A stretch of 64,000 nt of DNA, taken from positions 7,734,035 to 7,798,034 of the forward strand of contig OW388298.1 of NCBI GenBank assembly GCA_936450465.1, written 5' to 3'. Under the pieces are notes generated by a model. It worked only from the letters and a program-made list of their open reading frames with translations, was not told the DNA's origin and did no database searches. The position numbers and the translations under genes are program-made. The stretch comes from Gibbula magus (Eukaryota > Mollusca > Gastropoda > Trochida > Trochidae). Positions within the stretch are counted from its first letter, which is position 1. Every line of letters starts with the position of its first letter. This document shows positions 47,968 through 59,987 of this stretch, one piece after another.

Positions 47968-50900
47968 CACTATGCACGTGTGGTCAATAAGTGAGACTTT
48001 TAATACACGCACTACCAGTAAGATTTGCGCACTGTATGCACGTGTGGTCAATAAGTGAGACTTCTAGTACACGCACTACCAGTAAGATTTGCGCACTGTA
48101 TGCACGTGTGGCCAATAAGTGAGACTTCTAATACACGCACTACCAGTAAGATCTGCGAACTGTATGCACGTGTGGTCAATAAGTGAGACTTCTAATACAC
48201 GCACAACCAGTAAGATCTGCGCACTGTATGCACGTGTGGTCAATAAGTGAGACTTCTAATACACGCACTACCAGTAAGATTTGCGCACTGTATGCACGTG
48301 TGATCAATAAGTGAGACTTCTAATACACGCACTACCAGTAAGATTTGCGCACTGTATGCACGTGTGGTCAATAAATGAGACTTCTAATACACGCACTACC
48401 AGTAAGATGTGCGCACTATATGCACGTGTGGTCAATAAGTGATACTTCTAATACACGCACTACCAGTAGGATTTGCGCACTGTATGCACGTGTGATCAAT
48501 AAGTGAGACTTCTAATACACGCACTACCAGTAAGATGTGCGCACTATATGCACGTGTGGTCAATAAGTGAGACTTCTAATACACGCACTAACAGTAAGAT
48601 TTGCGCACTGTATGCACGTGTGGTCAATAAGTGAGACTTCTAATACACGCACTACCAGTAAGATCTGCGCACTGTATGCACGTGTGGTCAATAAGTGAGA
48701 CTTCTAATACACGCACTACCATTAAGATTTGCGCACTGTATGCACGTGTGATCAATAAGTGAGACTTCTAAAACACGCACTACCAGTAAGATCTGCGCAC
48801 TGTATGCACGTGTGATCAATAAGTGAGACTTCTAATACACGCACTACCAGTAAGATGTGCGCACTGTATGCACGTGTGGTCAATAAGTGAGACTTCTAAT
48901 ACACGCACTACCAGTCAGATTTGCGCACTGTATGCACGTGTGGTCAATAAGTGAGACTTCTAATACACGCACTACCAGTAAGATTTGCGCACTGTATGCA
49001 CGTGTGGTCAATAAGTGAGACTTCTAATACACGCACTACCAGTAAGATCTGCGCACTGTATGCACGTGTGGTCAATAAGTGAGACTTCTAATACACGCAC
49101 TACCAGTAAGATCTGCGCACTGTATGCACGTGTGGTCAATAAGTGAGACTTCTAATACACGCACTACCAGTAAGATTTGCGCACTGTATGCACGTGTGAT
49201 CAATAAGTGAGACTTCTAATACACGCACTAACAGTAAGATTTGCGCACTGTATGCACGTGTGGTCAATAAGTGAGACTTCTATTACACGCACTACCAGTA
49301 AGATCTGCGCACTGTATGCACGTGTGGTCAATAAGTGAGACTTCTAATACACGCACTACTATTCAGATTTGCGAACTGTATGCACGTGTGGTCAATAAGT
49401 GAGACTTCTAATACACGCACTACCAGTAAGATTTGCGCACTGTATGCACGTGTGATCAATAAGTGAGACTTCTAATACACGCACTACCAGTAAGATTTGC
49501 GCACTGTATGCACCTGTGGTCAATAAGTGAGACTTCTAATACACGCACTACCATTAAGATTTGCGCACTGTATGCACGTGTGATCAATAAGTGAGACTTC
49601 TAATACACGCACTACCAGTAAGATTTGCGCACTGTATGCACGTGTGGTCAATAAATGAGACTTCTAATACACGCACTACCAGTAAGATGTGCGCACTATA
49701 TGCACGTGTGGTCAATAAGTGATACTTCTAATACACGCACTACCAGTAGGATTTGCGCACTGTATGCACGTGTGATCAATAAGTGAGACTTCTAATACAC
49801 GCACTACCAGTAAGATGTGCGCACTATATGCACGTGTGGTCAATAAGTGAGACTTCTAATACACGCACTAACAGTAAGATTTGCGCACTGTATGCACGTG
49901 TGGTCAATAAGTGAGACTTCTAATACACGCACTACCAGTAAGATCTGCGCACTGTATGCACGTGTGGTCAATAAGTGAGACTTCTAATACACGCACTACC
50001 ATTAAGATTTGCGCACTGTATGCACGTGTGATCAATAAGTGAGACTTCTAAAACACGCACTACCAGTAAGATCTGCGCACTGTATGCACGTGTGATCAAT
50101 AAGTGAGACTTCTAATACACGCACTACCAGTAAGATGTGCGCACTGTATGCACGTGTGGTCAATAAGTGAGACTTCTAATACACGCACTACCAGTCAGAT
50201 TTGCGCACTGTATGCACGTGTGGTCAATAAGTGAGACTTCTAATACACGCACTACCAGTAAGATTTGCGCACTGTATGCACGTGTGGTCAATAAGTGAGA
50301 CTTCTAATACACGCACTACCAGTAAGATCTGCGCACTGTATGCACGTGTGGTCAATAAGTGAGACTTCTAATACACGCACTACCAGTAAGATCTGCGCAC
50401 TGTATGCACGTGTGGTCAATAAGTGAGACTTCTAATACACGCACTACCAGTAAGATTTGCGCACTGTATGCACGTGTGATCAATAAGTGAGACTTCTAAT
50501 ACACGCACTAACAGTAAGATTTGCGCACTGTATGCACGTGTGGTCAATAAGTGAGACTTCTATTACACGCACTACCAGTAAGATCTGCGCACTGTATGCA
50601 CGTGTGGTCAATAAGTGAGACTTCTAATACACGCACTACTATTCAGATTTGCGAACTGTATGCACGTGTGGTCAATAAGTGAGACTTCTAATACACGCAC
50701 TACCAGTAAGATTTGCGCACTGTATGCACGTGTGATCAATAAGTGAGACTTCTAATACACGCACTACCAGTAAGATTTGCGCACTGTATGCACCTGTGGT
50801 CAATAAGTGAGACTTCTAATACACGCACTACCATTAAGATTTGCGCACGGTATGCACGTGTGGTCAATAAGTGAGACTTCTAATACACGCACTACCAGTA

Positions 50901-51186
50901 AGATTTGCGCACTGTATGCACGTGTAATCAATAAGTGAGACTTCTAATACACGCACTACCAGTAAGATGTGCGCACTATATGCACGTGTGGTCAATAAGT
51001 GAGACTTCTAATACACGCACTACCAGTCAGATTTGCGCACTGTATGCACGTATGGTCAATAAGTGAGACTTCTAATACACGCACTACTATTCAGATTTGC
51101 GCACTGTATGCACGTGTGATCAATAAGTGAGACTTCTAATACACGCACTACCAGTAAGATGTGCGCACTATATGCACGTGTGGTCA
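47968..51186. repeat. 64 bp satellite-like array, about 50 copies
   Basis: The unit includes TATGCACGTGTGGTCAATAA, GTGAGACTTCTAATACACG, CACTACCAGTAAGATTTGCG and CACTG. Variable sites are GGTC/GATC and AGATTTG/AGATCTG/AGATGTG. Nearly every unit holds a CACGTG palindrome. A block of about 1.29 kb from 48275 is repeated at +1,280 bp (20 units) up to about 50850, with no mismatch seen in the lines compared. No long open frame, since the unit carries stops. Confidence 0.97.
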
Positions 51187-52706
51187 CAGTAGTACAGGGT
51201 ATCGAATATCGAATACGGTACGACCAAGTTGTTTTCAAGTATATAGTTTATATAACATAAACCAACTGACGGGTCTTACTGACGTACTCACACTGACTGC
51301 CTTTGACCGTTGAATGATCATCCCATTCAGCTGCATCAAAAACTGTAGTTCACAGAAGACTCTCACTTGCAATGAACATGCTCCATTTGTCCAGTGACAC
51401 GTGCCTTCAGTCAGTCATCTTTTCTCCACTGGTCTTTGATTCAGATAGTGTCACTACATTAAACGCAGTACGTACTAGTGTTACACAAACGAGTCACACA
51501 GGATGGTAGACATGAATTTAAGACATGTAGCATTCACTATAATCCAACTTCTCCTATCTCTTCTTTATCTGTTTGTAATCGTATCACATTGCATACGATT
51601 TCAACGAGGCCTCATACATCTTTTGTGACACCAAGCCATACAAGTTCTCCAAGGAAATCATGGGTTCAGCAATATCCCTTTCTTCTTTCACTCACACACA
51701 CAACAGTAAGCTCAATTCCAATGCGAACACACTGAACAAAACACCTGCTCATGACCGTACACGTCATCAAACAATCCGCTGTTCACAGACTCATGGCTTG
51801 AGTCACTACCATTCCTCTATTAGCACAGTCTTCATCTGTAACACAGTGCTCTGTTTATCTATGTCCACACTATATCCTCGTTAAACGTCTTCAGAAGGCC
51901 CATGAGCTCTTGGCATATATTCCATGTACTGATTTGCAGTTAAGATATAACCTCAATATCCCATTCACGTATTCCAATTGCTAAGATATATACGATTCAG
52001 ACATACATATCGTCTCCTCTCTAGACACAGCCTTGTTATCCAGTCTGTAGTGTGACAAGGAAGTTGTAGTGTGACATCTTCAAGAGAAGCTAAATATGTC
52101 ATCAGATATCCCAACTTTTCATCGAGTCCTTTCTTGGACCGTCTATGACCAAAGTGCAGTGTAGTAATATGCACAAGCACGTGCACAGTTAACCAGCGTT
52201 TTCAACCCTTGATGAATCGTCACATCCACCGCACATTCATGAAATGCACGTGCATGTGCATGTACATCTACCATTCAGTCACGTTGGGCCACATTATGTT
52301 CAAGTCAATAGAATACAATGTTCTCTTATCTCTCCCATACATTTCATGCGTGTGTGTTTTGTTCCACAAACAATCTCAAGACGGTTCCCGGCTCGTATAT
52401 GCGACTCGCGAGTCTCTGTGGACTCTTCGACCAGCGTGTAGCTTCAATTGCCGATGCCACCACAAGTATCACTTCTATAAAAACCCAAACTGATGGGAAC
52501 GTCAATTAAGCACGTCTCTGTATTGATTGACTAAACACTGCGACGTGATTACCCGTATAAATACGGGCACACGGAGAATGGTTGACTCCAGAAATATCGC
52601 TGATCATTCAAACGGATGAACTGAAGTTTTTATTCAAAATAATGATGCTGATTGTTCATCTGTGATTGGATGCGGAAATCGGAGCAAATGAGAAACACCT
52701 GAGCTG
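51187..52706. other. Spacer between the two large arrays
   Basis: No gene seen. Additional CACGTG words occur at about 52180-52250 (AAGCACGTGCACAG, ATGCACGTGCATG). A palindromic TATA-like sequence is at 52552-52567. Confidence 0.45.
52552..52567. promoter_or_regulatory. TATA-like palindrome upstream of the 61 bp array
   Basis: CCCGTATAAATACGGG contains TATAAATA within a perfect inverted repeat, 140 bp before the array. It could serve as a TATA box in either direction, but no initiator or transcript evidence is visible. A chance hairpin is equally likely. Confidence 0.2.
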
Positions 52707-55700
52707 AAAACGAAAGTCGTTAATCCTGCTTGATATCAATGCATATCTAATGGTCTGCTTGATAGTATAAAACGAAAGTCGTTAATCCTGCATGATATCA
52801 ATGCATATCTAATGGTCTGCTCGATGGTATAAACGAAAGTCGTTAATCCTGCATGATATCAACGCATATCTAATGATCTGCCTGATGGTATAAACGAAGT
52901 CGTAAATCCTGCATGATATAAATGCATATCTAATGGTCTGCTTGATAGTATAATACGAAAGTCGTTAATCCTTCATGATATCAACGCATTTCTAATGGTC
53001 TGCTCGATAGTATAAACGAAAGTCGTTAATCCTGCATGATATCAACGCATATCTAATGGTCTGATCGATAGTATAAACGAAGTCGTTAATCCTTCATGAT
53101 ATCAACGCATTTCTAATGGCCTGTTCGATAGTATAAACGAAAGTCGTTAATCCTGCATGATATCAACGCGTATCTAATGGTCTGCTTGATAGATTTAAAC
53201 GAATTTCGTTAATCCTTCATGATATCAACGCATTTCTAATGGTCTGCTCGATAGTATAAAACGAAAGTCGTTAATCCTGCTTGATATCAACGCATTTCTT
53301 ATGGTCTGCTCGATAGTATAAACGAAAGTCGTTAATCCTTCATAATATCAACGCATTTATAATGGTCTGCTCGATAGTATAAACGAAAGTCGTTAATCCT
53401 GCATGATATCAACGCGTATCTAATGGTCTGCTCGATAGTATAAACGAAAGTCGTTCATCCTACATGATATCAATGCATTTCTAATGGTCTGTCTGATAGT
53501 ATAAAACGAAAGTCGTTAATCCTGCATGATATCAACGCATTTCTAATGGTCTGCTCGATAGTATAAACGAAAGTCGTTAATCCTGCTTGATATCAACGCA
53601 TTTCTAATGGTCTGCTCGATAGTATAAAACGAAAGTCGTTAATCCTTCATGATATCAACGCATTTCTAATGGTCTGCTCGATAGTATAAACGAGAGTCGT
53701 TAATCCTGCTTGATATCAACGTATTTCTAATGGTCTGCTCGATAGTATAAAACGAAAGTCGTTAATCCTGCATGATATCAATGCATATCTAATGGTCTGC
53801 TTGAATGTATAACACGAAAGTCGTTAATCCTGCATGATATCAACGCATTTATAATGGTCTGTCTGATAGTATAAAACGAAAGTCGTTAATCCTGCATGAT
53901 ATCAACGCATTTATAATGGTCTGCTCGATAGTATAAACGAAAGTCGTTAATCCTGCTTGATATCAACGCATTTCTAATGGTCTGCTCGATAGTATAAAAC
54001 GAAAGTCGTTAATCCTGCATGATATCAACGCATTTCTAATGGTCTGTTTGATAGTGTAAAACGAAAGTCGTTAATCCTGCATGATATCAATGCATATCTA
54101 ATGGTCTGCTAGATAGTATAAACGAAAGTCGTTCATCCTGCATGATATCAATGCATATCTAATGATCTGCTAGATAGTATAAACGAAAGTCGTTCATCCT
54201 GCATGATATCAATGCATATCTAATGGTCTGCTTGATAGTATAAACGAAAGTCGTTAATCCTGCATGATATCAACGCGTATCTAATGGTATGCTCGATAGT
54301 ATAAACGAAAGTCGTTCATCCTGCATGATATCAATGCATATCTAATGGTCTGCTTGATAGTATAAAACGAAAGTCGTTAATCCTTCATGATATCAACGCA
54401 TTTCTAATGGTCTGCTCGATAGTATAAACGAAAGTCGTTAATCCGGCATGATATCAACGCATTTCTAATGGTCTGCTTGATAGTGTAAAACGAAAGTCGT
54501 TAATCCGGCATGATATCAACGCATTTCTAATGGTCTGCTCGATAGTATAAACGAAAGTCGTTCATCCTGCATGATATCAATGCATATCTAATGGTCTGCT
54601 TGATAGATTTAAACGAATTTCGTTAATCCTTCATGATATCAACGCATTTCTAATGGTCTGCTCGATAGTATAAAACGAAAGTCGTTAATCCTGCTTGATA
54701 TCAACGCATTTCTTATGGTCTGCTCGATAGTATAAACGAAAGTCGTTAATCCTTCATAATATCAACGCATTTATAATGGTCTGCTCGATAGTATAAACGA
54801 AAGTCGTTAATCCTGCATGATATCAACGCGTATCTAATGGTCTGCTCGATAGTATAAACGAAAGTCGTTCATCCTACATGATATCAATGCATTTCTAATG
54901 GTCTGTCTGATAGTATAAAACGAAAGTCGTTAATCCTGCATGATATCAACGCATTTATAATGGTCTGCTCGATAGTATAAACGAAAGTCGTTAATCCTGC
55001 TTGATATCAACGCATTTCTAATGGTCTGCTCGATAGTATAAAACGAAAGTCGTTAATCCTTCATGATATCAACGCATTTCTAATGGTCTGCTCGATAGTA
55101 TAAACGAGAGTCGTTAATCCTGCTTGATATCAACGTATTTCTAATGGTCTGCTCGATAGTATAAAACGAAAGTCGTTAATCCTGCATGATATCAATGCAT
55201 ATCTAATGGTCTGCTTGAATGTATAACACGAAAGTCGTTAATCCTGCATGATATCAACGCATTTATAATGGTCTGTCTGATAGTATAAAACGAAAGTCGT
55301 TAATCCTGCATGATATCAACGCATTTATAATGGTCTGCTCGATAGTATAAACGAAAGTCGTTAATCCTGCTTGATATCAACGCATTTCTAATGGTCTGCT
55401 CGATAGTATAAAACGAAAGTCGTTAATCCTGCATGATATCAACGCATTTCTAATGGTCTGTTTGATAGTGTAAAACGAAAGTCGTTAATCCTGCATGATA
55501 TCAATGCATATCTAATGGTCTGCTAGATAGTATAAACGAAAGTCGTTCATCCTGCATGATATCAATGCATATCTAATGATCTGCTAGATAGTATAAACGA
55601 AAGTCGTTCATCCTGCATGATATCAATGCATATCTAATGGTCTGCTTGATAGTATAAACGAAAGTCGTTAATCCTGCATGATATCAACGCGTATCTAATG

Positions 55701-56639
55701 GTATGCTCGATAGTATAAACGAAAGTCGTTCATCCTGCATGATATCAATGCATATCTAATGGTCTGCTTGATAGTATAAAACGAAAGTCGTTAATCCTTC
55801 ATGATATCAACGCATTTCTAATGGTCTGCTCGATAGTATAAACGAAAGTCGTTAATCCGGCATGATATCAACGCATTTCTAATGGTCTGCTTGATAGTGT
55901 AAAACGAAAGTCGTTAATCCGGCATGATATCAACGCATTTCTAATGGTCTGCTCGATAGTATAAACGAAAGTCGTTAATCCTGCATGATATCAATGCATA
56001 TCTAATGGTCTGCTTGATAGTATAAAACGAAAGTCGTTAATCCGGCATGATATCAACGCATTTCTTATGGTCTGCTCGATAGTATAAACGAGAGTCGTTA
56101 ATCCTGCATGATATCAACGCATTTCTAATGGTCTGCTCGACAGTATAAACGAAAGTCGTTAATCCTGCATGATATCAATGCATATCTAATGGTCTGCTCG
56201 ATAGTATAAACGAGAGTCGTTAATCCTGCATGATATCAACGCATTTCTAATGGTCTGCTCGACAGTATAAACGAAAGTCGTTAATCCTGCATGATATCAA
56301 CGCATTTCTAATGGTCTGCTCGACAGTATAAACGAGAGTCGTTAATCCTGCATGATATCAACGCATTTCTAATGGTCTGCTCGATAGTATAAACGAGAGT
56401 CGTTAATCCTACATGATATCAACGCATTTATAATGGTCTGCTCGACAGTATAAACGAAAGTCGTTAATATTTCATGATATCAACGCATTTCTAATGGTCT
56501 GTCTGATAGTATAAAACGAAAGTCGTTAATCCCGCATGATATCAACGCAATTCTAATGGTCTGCTTGAAAGTATAAAACGAAAGTCGTTTATCCTGCATG
56601 ATGTCAACGTATTTCTAATGGCCTGTTTGATAGTATAAA
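52707..56639. repeat. 61-62 bp satellite-like array, about 64 copies
   Basis: The unit reads AACGAAAGTCGTTAATCCTG, CATGATATCAACGCATTTCT, AATGGTCTGCTCGATAGTAT, with one or two extra A at the junction. It carries two palindromes, AACGA-AAG-TCGTT and TGATATCA. A segment starting about 53180 recurs at +1,414 bp (about 23 units): the rare GATAGATTTAAACGAATTTC unit is at 53187 and 54601, and TTGAATGTATAACACG at 53801 and 55215. Only occasional mismatches are seen. Confidence 0.97.
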
Positions 56640-56744
56640 TCATCAATGTTGCATATGAGATCGGGTTAAGTGTCGGTACACAGACTTTACGATTAATGTT
56701 CATTGACTTTGATGTGGTATTTATTGAGGTTTTAGACAGGATAA

Positions 56745-56950
56745 ACACAGTAAGGTGTGGGTACTGCTACACTGAATTAAAGTGCAGTACCACCCATGGT
56801 TCGCTATTTCCAGCCGTTGATCGCAGGTTTCACCGCAATGCATAGCCACATGGCGTTGCGGGCTTTCTCCCTGCCATAATACTAGCAGCCGGGATATAAG
56901 TAAAATACTCTTGAAAGCGGGGTTAATCCCTAATTCACCTCACCTTAAGA
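56745..56950 (+). mobile_element. Molluscan-type SINE fragment
   Basis: GGGTACTGC and GCAGTACC form an inverted pair at the start. Downstream GCAGCCGGGATATAAGTAAA then AGCGGGGTTAATCCC resembles the conserved tail domain of molluscan SINEs (GGATATAAGTGAAAT...GCGGCGTTAAAC type). Assignment is from memory of that motif. Confidence 0.45.
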
Positions 56951-57778
56951 AAGGATAGCGAAGAAAATGGCACATAAAAAATAGAAATCAAAATCAACAT
57001 ATCGACGTCATCAAAATGGTTACTACAATACATATAAATATGTATATGATTCAAATCTTCCTCTTATACACTTTAAAACCCAATCGATAACATATTCAAT
57101 ATTTATTGTACATAATAAGATTTAAATGAAATGTATTTTACCCCACCATGATACAGCTAATATCGTTTTCAATTACAATCGTCCGTTCGTGATTGAACTC
57201 TATGTCATGTGCACCCCATCAATCTCCAATTCTCAAAGCAATAGCATGTTCATCGTGCAGTCACAGAGGCATGTGTATAGATAGGAACATGTCTGATGAG
57301 GCAAGAATGAAAAGAAAAACGACTTTTGAAAATATTGAATACAGTTCCCTTGCGGATTGAATTGGATATTAGGTGACGAATCATAATTTTGAACTAGAAC
57401 CCTCATCAAATTAAAATATAACATCGAACGAATGTCGAAAACATATCGAATTTGTTTATAAGTTCTGTATTTCTTAGTTAATGATACCAGTTGGGTTACC
57501 AGTGATAAAGTCAGAATGCTGCACAGTTACTTTATTGATACCATCCGGGGTAGTAATGTGATCGACATTCAGGTTTACAATTTTATATTATTATATATAA
57601 GGTCTTAAAACCATTGAGTCAATTTGACTTGATGTCACTGTTGGTATGCCCTTACTGTATTGTATATGACTGTACTGTGTAGCATGTTTGAATGAGTATA
57701 AACATGACAAAAATGAATAAAATTATAATACTATGAGTAATATTAAACTGTACATGGTGCATGACAGACAGACACATT
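56951..57778. other. Unique sequence, no gene seen
   Basis: Nothing recognised. Confidence 0.5.
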
Positions 57779-57908
57779 CACAGGTCAAAAAGTGGTGTAA
57801 TCCGATTGTCGGATCCTTCGGGATTCTCCCAAAATATGGCGGATCCGACAGAATCCAGAAGAATCCGGAAGGATCCGGCAAGCGGATTCGACCACTTTTT
57901 GTCCTGTG
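57779..57908. repeat. 130 bp fold-back / MITE with CACAGG ends
   Basis: CACAGGTCAAAAAGTGGT at 57779 is mirrored by ACCACTTTTTGTCCTGTG ending at 57908 (one mismatch). Inside, ATCCG and GGATCC words continue the pairing (GTCGGATCCTT / AAGGATCCGGC). No clean target duplication. Confidence 0.7.
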
Positions 57909-58232
57909 ATTGAATTCAGTATAAGGCCATTGGCCAAAAATACATAGTTAAACATGAATGAGTCTACTGCGCATGCACATACCGTTATTTTACACAACAA
58001 TTAATCACCAGCTAAATGTTTGTAGAAGCAAATTGTGAATGTTTTTTTAACCTTTTGCACATGAATCACCGCCAGTCGTAACTCGCGTCGGTCTCCTTAA
58101 CACTCTTGCTTAAGCTTTGCTGCATTCCGTTAACTTTTCAGTGCTAGCGAAGCAGCACATTGCATCCTACTTCAGAGTACAGCAGGTACATAAATGTGTG
58201 TATTAAAGTTTTTGAAAAATATGATATATAGA
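57909..58232. other. Unique spacer
   Basis: Nothing recognised. Confidence 0.5.
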
Positions 58233-58363
58233 GGATACTAAACAACCTTCTATTTATACCATTTTTATTAAACGAGTTAATGAGTTTGTATGAAACGAGT
58301 TTGATACAAGCTCATTGACGAGTTTAATAAAAATGGTATTAAATAGACGGAAGTTTAGTATTA
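58233..58363. repeat. Palindrome with arms of about 60 bp (CGAGT/GTAT family)
   Basis: GATACTAAAC, CTATTTATACCATTTTTATT, AAACGAGTTAATGAGTTTGTA are mirrored by their inverse up to 58363, with a short GAAACGAGTTT centre. It resembles the core of the 39.2 kb palindrome and directly abuts the next TIR element. Confidence 0.75.
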
Positions 58364-58365
58364 TG

Positions 58366-58577
58366 TTTATTACTCGCCAACCTATAATCAAGAGAAATAG
58401 CCGACATGGCTCTGAAACTATGATTCCCTCAAGTCCGATCCCATTATGACGACGTTACTCCAATTGTGACGTCATAACAGCAAACTAATGTGACGTCATA
58501 CGGGCGGCGGTATTACACTAGTTTAATATTGCCGTAAAAATATTACACTGCAGTATCTTACACGGGCGAGTAATAAA
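58366..58577. mobile_element. TIR element with two TGACGTCA sites (TTTATTACTCGCC ends)
   Basis: Perfect 13 bp terminal inverted repeats, TTTATTACTCGCC and GGCGAGTAATAAA, bound 212 bp. TGACGTCA occurs at 58467 and 58491, spaced 24 bp, as in the 26.7 and 39.7 kb elements, whose ends (TTTATTACCC) are related. No coding capacity. Could be one composite unit with the preceding palindrome. Confidence 0.65.
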
Positions 58578-58691
58578 TGAAAAGAACATAGTTAACATAG
58601 TTAAATTTATGTCAAGGGAAAACGTAAGTATGTTCTCAATAGCAATATAATTTTGGAACTAATGTTTGATGAACCATATGGTAGTGATATA

Positions 58692-59985
58692 CGAGGGGCG
58701 TTCACTCAGTGTTGCAAGCGGGGCATTGGTGTTTACATAAACAGTGTCAGCTTATAGCAGGTGTTACTATAGTCAAAACATAACATTGACACATGTCAAA
58801 ACAATTTCTAGACATAACAATTATTTAGATATAATAGCTGCGCTGACCTAGGGGTCTCCATAATCATGGATTCTCTCAAACATGAACAACGCGCTGTGAT
58901 CAAGTTCCTTACTAAAGAGGGATGCAAAGCTACATAAATACATAATCGTATGTGTAATGTGATGGGTAAGGATGCTCCTAACTTTTCAACAGTTTGTCGC
59001 TGGTCTCTTCAGTTCAAGCGGGGCAGGGAGTCCTTAGACGATGACCCACGGTCAGGCAGGCCATCTGAAGTCACCCGACCGGAAGTTATTGCCGCTATCG
59101 AAAGACGAATTTTAGCTGACCGCCGTGTTAAAGTTTCTGAACTGTCTTTGGAATTCCAGATATCAGTTGGAAGTGTTGAAAAAATAATTCATGACCATCT
59201 TGGTATGTCCAAGGTATCTGCAAGATGGGTACCCAGAAACCTCACAGCACAAGATCGCCAGAAAAGAACCGAAAGTTGCATGGAGCTCCTGGATCGGTTT
59301 AATGCGGATGAAGCCAATTTTTTGTCTCGTCTGGTGACAGGTGACGAAACCTGGATCCACCACTGGGACCCGGAAACTAAACTGGAATCCAAGCAATGGA
59401 AGCACCCGAGTTCACCGCCTCCCCTGAAGTTTCGCACTCAACCATCAGCTGGCAAGGTTATGGCGACAATCTTTTGGGATGCAAAAGGCATATTATTAAT
59501 TGATTACTTGCCAACCAAAACTACAATGAATGGTCAATATTATGCCAACCTAATGCAAGAATTGCGAAAGACAATTCGACAGAAACGCCGTGGAATGTTG
59601 ACATGTGGTGTTCTGATTTTGCATGACAACGCTCCAGTCCACAAGTCAAGTTGCACAGGCCGCTATACGTGATTGTGGATTCGAACAGCTTAACCACCCA
59701 CCCTACAGCCCAGACCTAGCCCCCAGTGACTACTTCCTGTTCAGAAACCTGAAATCCGCCCTACGTGGAAGGCACTTCCGGGATGACGAAGACGTCAAAG
59801 CTGCCACAGAGGCGTGGTTAGGGGGGCAAACGGAAGACTTCTACAGAAGCGGCATCAAAAATCTTAAAGAGAAATGGAATAAGTGTATTGAGGTGAAGGG
59901 TAACTATATTGAAAAATAAAAGTAAAAAATTGACTACGCGAGTTGGTTTTATATTGAAGTTGCAACACTTATTGAACGCCCCTCG
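58692..59985 (+). mobile_element. Mariner (Tc1/mariner superfamily) transposon
   Basis: A 1,294 bp element with terminal inverted repeats of about 26 bp. The left end is CGAGGGGCGTTCACTCAG then TGTTGCAA. The right end, read inward, is CGAGGGGCGTTCAATAAG then TGTTGCAA, two mismatches. Both ends are flanked by TA (58690-58691, 59986-59987), the expected target duplication. Length is typical of mariner. The single gene inside is broken (see the pseudogene). Ends are well preserved, so the copy could still be mobilised by a helper in principle, and the insertion is probably not ancient. It lies within the cluster of palindromic elements. Confidence 0.95.
58866..59919 (+). pseudogene. Mariner transposase, broken by a stop and a frameshift
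   Basis: The reading frame begins at ATG 58866 (first residues MDSLKHEQ) and would span about 350 residues, the usual mariner length. Roughly residues 1-110 form the paired helix-turn-helix DNA-binding region (FSTVCRWSLQFKRG, DDPRSGRPS). WVPRNLT follows as the linker. The catalytic part has VTGDETWIHHWDP (first Asp), LHDNAPVH (second Asp) and PPYSPDLAPSDYFLF (third Asp). About 34 residues separate the last two, fitting the DD34D class. Two lesions kill it: an in-frame TAA at 58935-58937 (codon 24), and a frameshift near 59640, just after the second Asp, beyond which the frame one base later encodes the third Asp and C-terminus to the stop at 59917-59919. The enzyme would cut and paste the element in the nucleus. 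The DNA-binding domain resembles that of SETMAR-type mariners. A third lesion is not seen. Confidence 0.95.
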
Positions 59986-59987
59986 TA

